A stretch of DNA of 64,000 nucleotides from Metaphire vulgaris. Its lineage: Eukaryota > Annelida > Clitellata > Crassiclitellata > Megascolecidae. Positions within the stretch are counted from its first letter, which is position 1, and the number at the start of each line of letters is the position of its first letter. Positions 62,490 through 64,000 of the stretch are shown piece after piece. The position numbers were made by a program, and so were the translations under genes. The notes under the pieces were generated by a model. It ran no database searches. It saw only the letters and a list, made by a program, of their open reading frames with translations, and was not told the origin of the DNA. The stretch covers positions 13,685,945 to 13,749,944 of the forward strand of contig CM030852.1 of assembly GCA_018105865.1 (NCBI GenBank). Direction: 5' to 3'.

Positions 62490-63827
62490 CAGCTAAGCTG
62501 GGGATACACACGAAAATGTGGTTTTAATTTGTTTCATCACTCTTCTGACTTTTGCATATCAGCCTACTGTAGCACTAATATTTGCATTGTCAATGTCAAA
62601 CAGGGTATCAATTATATAATATTTTTGTGGTCTATAAAACTTGTCATACAAGAAACCAGCTCTCTTAAGACCCTCTTATCTCTCGTTTGATTTTTAGACA
62701 TTTAACAAAGACAGAGAAAAGATTTGTGGCCTATAGTGTCATTTCAAATGGATCACCATTTTTGTGGCATTTCAATGCTCTAGAATAAAATTGAGAGCAG
62801 AATATATTGACAATTCTAGTACAGTTTGACTCAGCTAAGCTGGGGATACACGAAAATGTGGTTTTAATTTGTTTCATCACTCTTCTGACTTTTGCATATT
62901 AGCCTACTGTAGCACTAATATTTGCATTGTCAAATGTCAAAAAGGACATCAATTATATAATATTTTTGTGGTCTATAGAACTTGTCATACAAGAAACCAG
63001 CTCTCTTAAAACCCCTCTTATCTCTCGTTCGATTTTTAGACATTTGACAGAGAACAGATTCTGAAAGACTTTTTTCAATGTGTCGTTTCAAATTTTTCGT
63101 GGCATTTCTAATGCTCTAGAATAAAAGTGAGGCAGAATATATTGACAATTCTAGTACAGTTTTGACTCAGCTAAGCTGGGGACAAAAGAAAATGTGGTTT
63201 TAATTTGTTTCATCACTCTTCTGAATTTTGCATATCAGCCTACTGTATCACTAATCTTTGCATTGTTAAATGTCAAACAGGGTTTCAATTATATAATATT
63301 TTTGTGGTCTATAAAACTTGTCATACAAGAAACCAGCTCTATTAAGACCCCTTCTTATCTCTCGATCGATTTTTAGACATTTGACATAAAATAGATTCTG
63401 TAAGACTTTGTAGGCCTATAGTGTCATTTCAAATGGCTCACCATTTTTCGTGGCATTTCTAATGCTCTAGAATAAAATTGAGGCAGAATATATTGACAAT
63501 TCTATCAATTATATAGTATTTTTGTGGTCTATAAAACTTGAGATACAAGAAACCAGCTATATGTAGACCCTCTTATCTCTCGATCGATTTTGTAGACATT
63601 TGACAGAGAACAGATTTCTGAAAGACTTTATATAGCGTCATTTCAAATGGCTCACCATTTTTCGTGGCATTTCGAATGCTCTAGAATAAAATTGAGGCAG
63701 AATATATTGACAATTCTAGTACAGTTTGACTCAACTAGGCTGGGGACACACGAAAATGTGGTTTTAATTTGTTTCATCACTCTTCTGAGTTTTGCATATC
63801 AGCCAACTGTATCACTAGTCTTTGCAT

Positions 63828-63830
<3 letters not shown>
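62490..63830 (+). repeat. Right outer monomers of the satellite
   Basis: Moving outwards, units show AGCACTAATATTTGC, then ATCACTAATCTTTGC with CTGAATTTTGC, and in the last unit ATCACTAGTCTTTGC with CTGAGTTTTGC, the same series as the left edge in reverse order. One unit (63471-63600) has lost about 170 bp: the junction at 63503-63504 joins AATTCTA to TATCAATTATATAG through a shared TA. Confidence 0.85.
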
Positions 63831-63879
<49 letters not shown>

Positions 63880-63909
63880 TTCCCAATGTATATATATATA
63901 TATATATAA
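63831..63909. repeat. (TA)n microsatellite at the right edge of the array
   Basis: TA tracts begin directly after the monomer sequence TTTGCATTGT. In the middle (63880-63888) stands TTCCCAATG, resembling the next monomer bases CCAATG, as if the dinucleotide had expanded within the unit junction. Confidence 0.9.
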
Positions 63910-64000
63910 TTAAGTTCGCGACCATAATAAACCACTTGCTAAGTGTTAAAAAAAGTGGTATTTACCTTTTCTCCGCTTGTCAGGCATTTTATGGACGACG
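63910..64000. other. Right flank of the array
   Basis: Contains ACCACTT and AAGTGGT as a 7-bp inverted pair and CTTTTCTCCGCTTGTCAGGC, resembling the CCTTTTTTGCTTGTCAG element of the MITEs at 8528 and 9132. Confidence 0.4.

Larger units (their letters stand above)
28044..63830 (+). repeat. Satellite array, about 105 head-to-tail monomers of about 342 bp
   Basis: The landmark CTCAGCTAAGCTG occurs once per unit. I located 104 landmarks (one altered to CTCAACTAGGCTG) from about 28273 to 63730, with spacings of about 325-350 and a mean of 34,894/102, or 342 bp. All copies are in the same orientation with no other sequence between them. A unit has a near-invariant part of about 250 bp (from GAGGCAGAATATATTGAC to GATTTTTAGACATTTGAC) and an indel-rich part of about 90 bp (from AGAACAGATT to CTCTAGAAAA). 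Inner monomers differ at a few recurrent sites: GTTATCAA or GACATCAA, TACAGTTTG or TACGGTTTG, GAGGCAG or GAGACAG, CTTAAAGCCC or CTTAAACCCC. About 31 copies carry GACATC, scattered with no fixed period, so no higher-order unit is evident. Open frames of 60-190 codons recur because the invariant part happens to be open. The unit length is not a multiple of three, so it is not a protein repeat. Confidence 0.97.

Noticed and set aside
28044..63830. CRISPR-like array
   Set aside because: Units are about 342 bp, eukaryotic context, no short repeats with unique spacers of equal length and no cas genes.
28092..63913. Over a hundred open frames of 60-190 codons in the satellite, with recurring peptide parts such as NILTILVQFDSAKLGI
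   Set aside because: They recur because the invariant 250 bp happens to be open in several frames. Unit length is about 342 with frequent indels not in threes, all three frames are open in different copies, and there is no codon-like substitution pattern.

Overview
The window is non-bacterial, AT-rich and repeat-dominated. It has split coding exons with GT-AG borders, LINE remnants, a tRNA-derived SINE, many MITEs and long AAT/ATT, TG and TA microsatellites. The style (single-exon extracellular domains, hAT MITEs beginning CAGTGGCGG, very frequent TAGGCCTA octamers, CR1-like LINE 3' ends) suggests a marine invertebrate, perhaps an echinoderm. The species cannot be fixed from sequence alone.

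Left part (1-10 kb). A minus-strand partial gene (exons 5173-5453, 4675-4810, 4260-4525, 3812-3953) is built of a two-exon module used twice, with intron phases alternating 1-0, 0-1, 1-0, 0-1. Just upstream on the same strand a two-exon gene (7864-7809 joined to 7210-6976) encodes a 96-residue secreted protein that is essentially a signal peptide plus one six-cysteine PAN/apple domain. Around them lie a TA-flanked MITE between duplicated arms (1.9-2.5 kb), a block repeated at 0.5-1.6 kb and 9.5-10.0 kb, and a composite MITE pair (8528-9375) whose target duplications match crosswise.

Middle part (10-27 kb). This is mostly transposon debris: non-LTR retrotransposon 3' ends (10.0-10.9, 12.5-12.7, 15.3-15.6, 19.8-20.3, 22.0-22.2, 26.3-26.7 kb), four hAT MITEs in 4.5 kb (three with exact or near-exact 8-bp target duplications), a pogo/Tc1-type MITE, a 72-bp piggyBac-type MITE between TTAA sites, a SINE and many microsatellites. 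One convincing plus-strand exon (27238-27502) stands out by its GC and CpG content and clean splice sites. A weaker candidate exon lies at 12336-12413.

Right part (28,044-63,830). One uninterrupted tandem array fills 35.8 kb, about 105 head-to-tail monomers averaging about 342 bp. About 250 bp of the unit is nearly invariant and about 90 bp is scrambled by small indels in almost every copy. The outermost monomers at the two ends share the same ancestral-looking variants in mirror order, the array starts and stops at the same point of the unit, and a single diverged fragment lies outside it at 26.1 kb. If the gene with the 27.2 kb exon continues to the right, the array sits in its intron.

The strongest leads are the mirror-symmetric layering and the confined indel zone of the satellite, the recurrent six-base GGCCTA insertions forming TAGGCCTA, the composite MITE with crossed target duplications, and the miniature secreted PAN gene.
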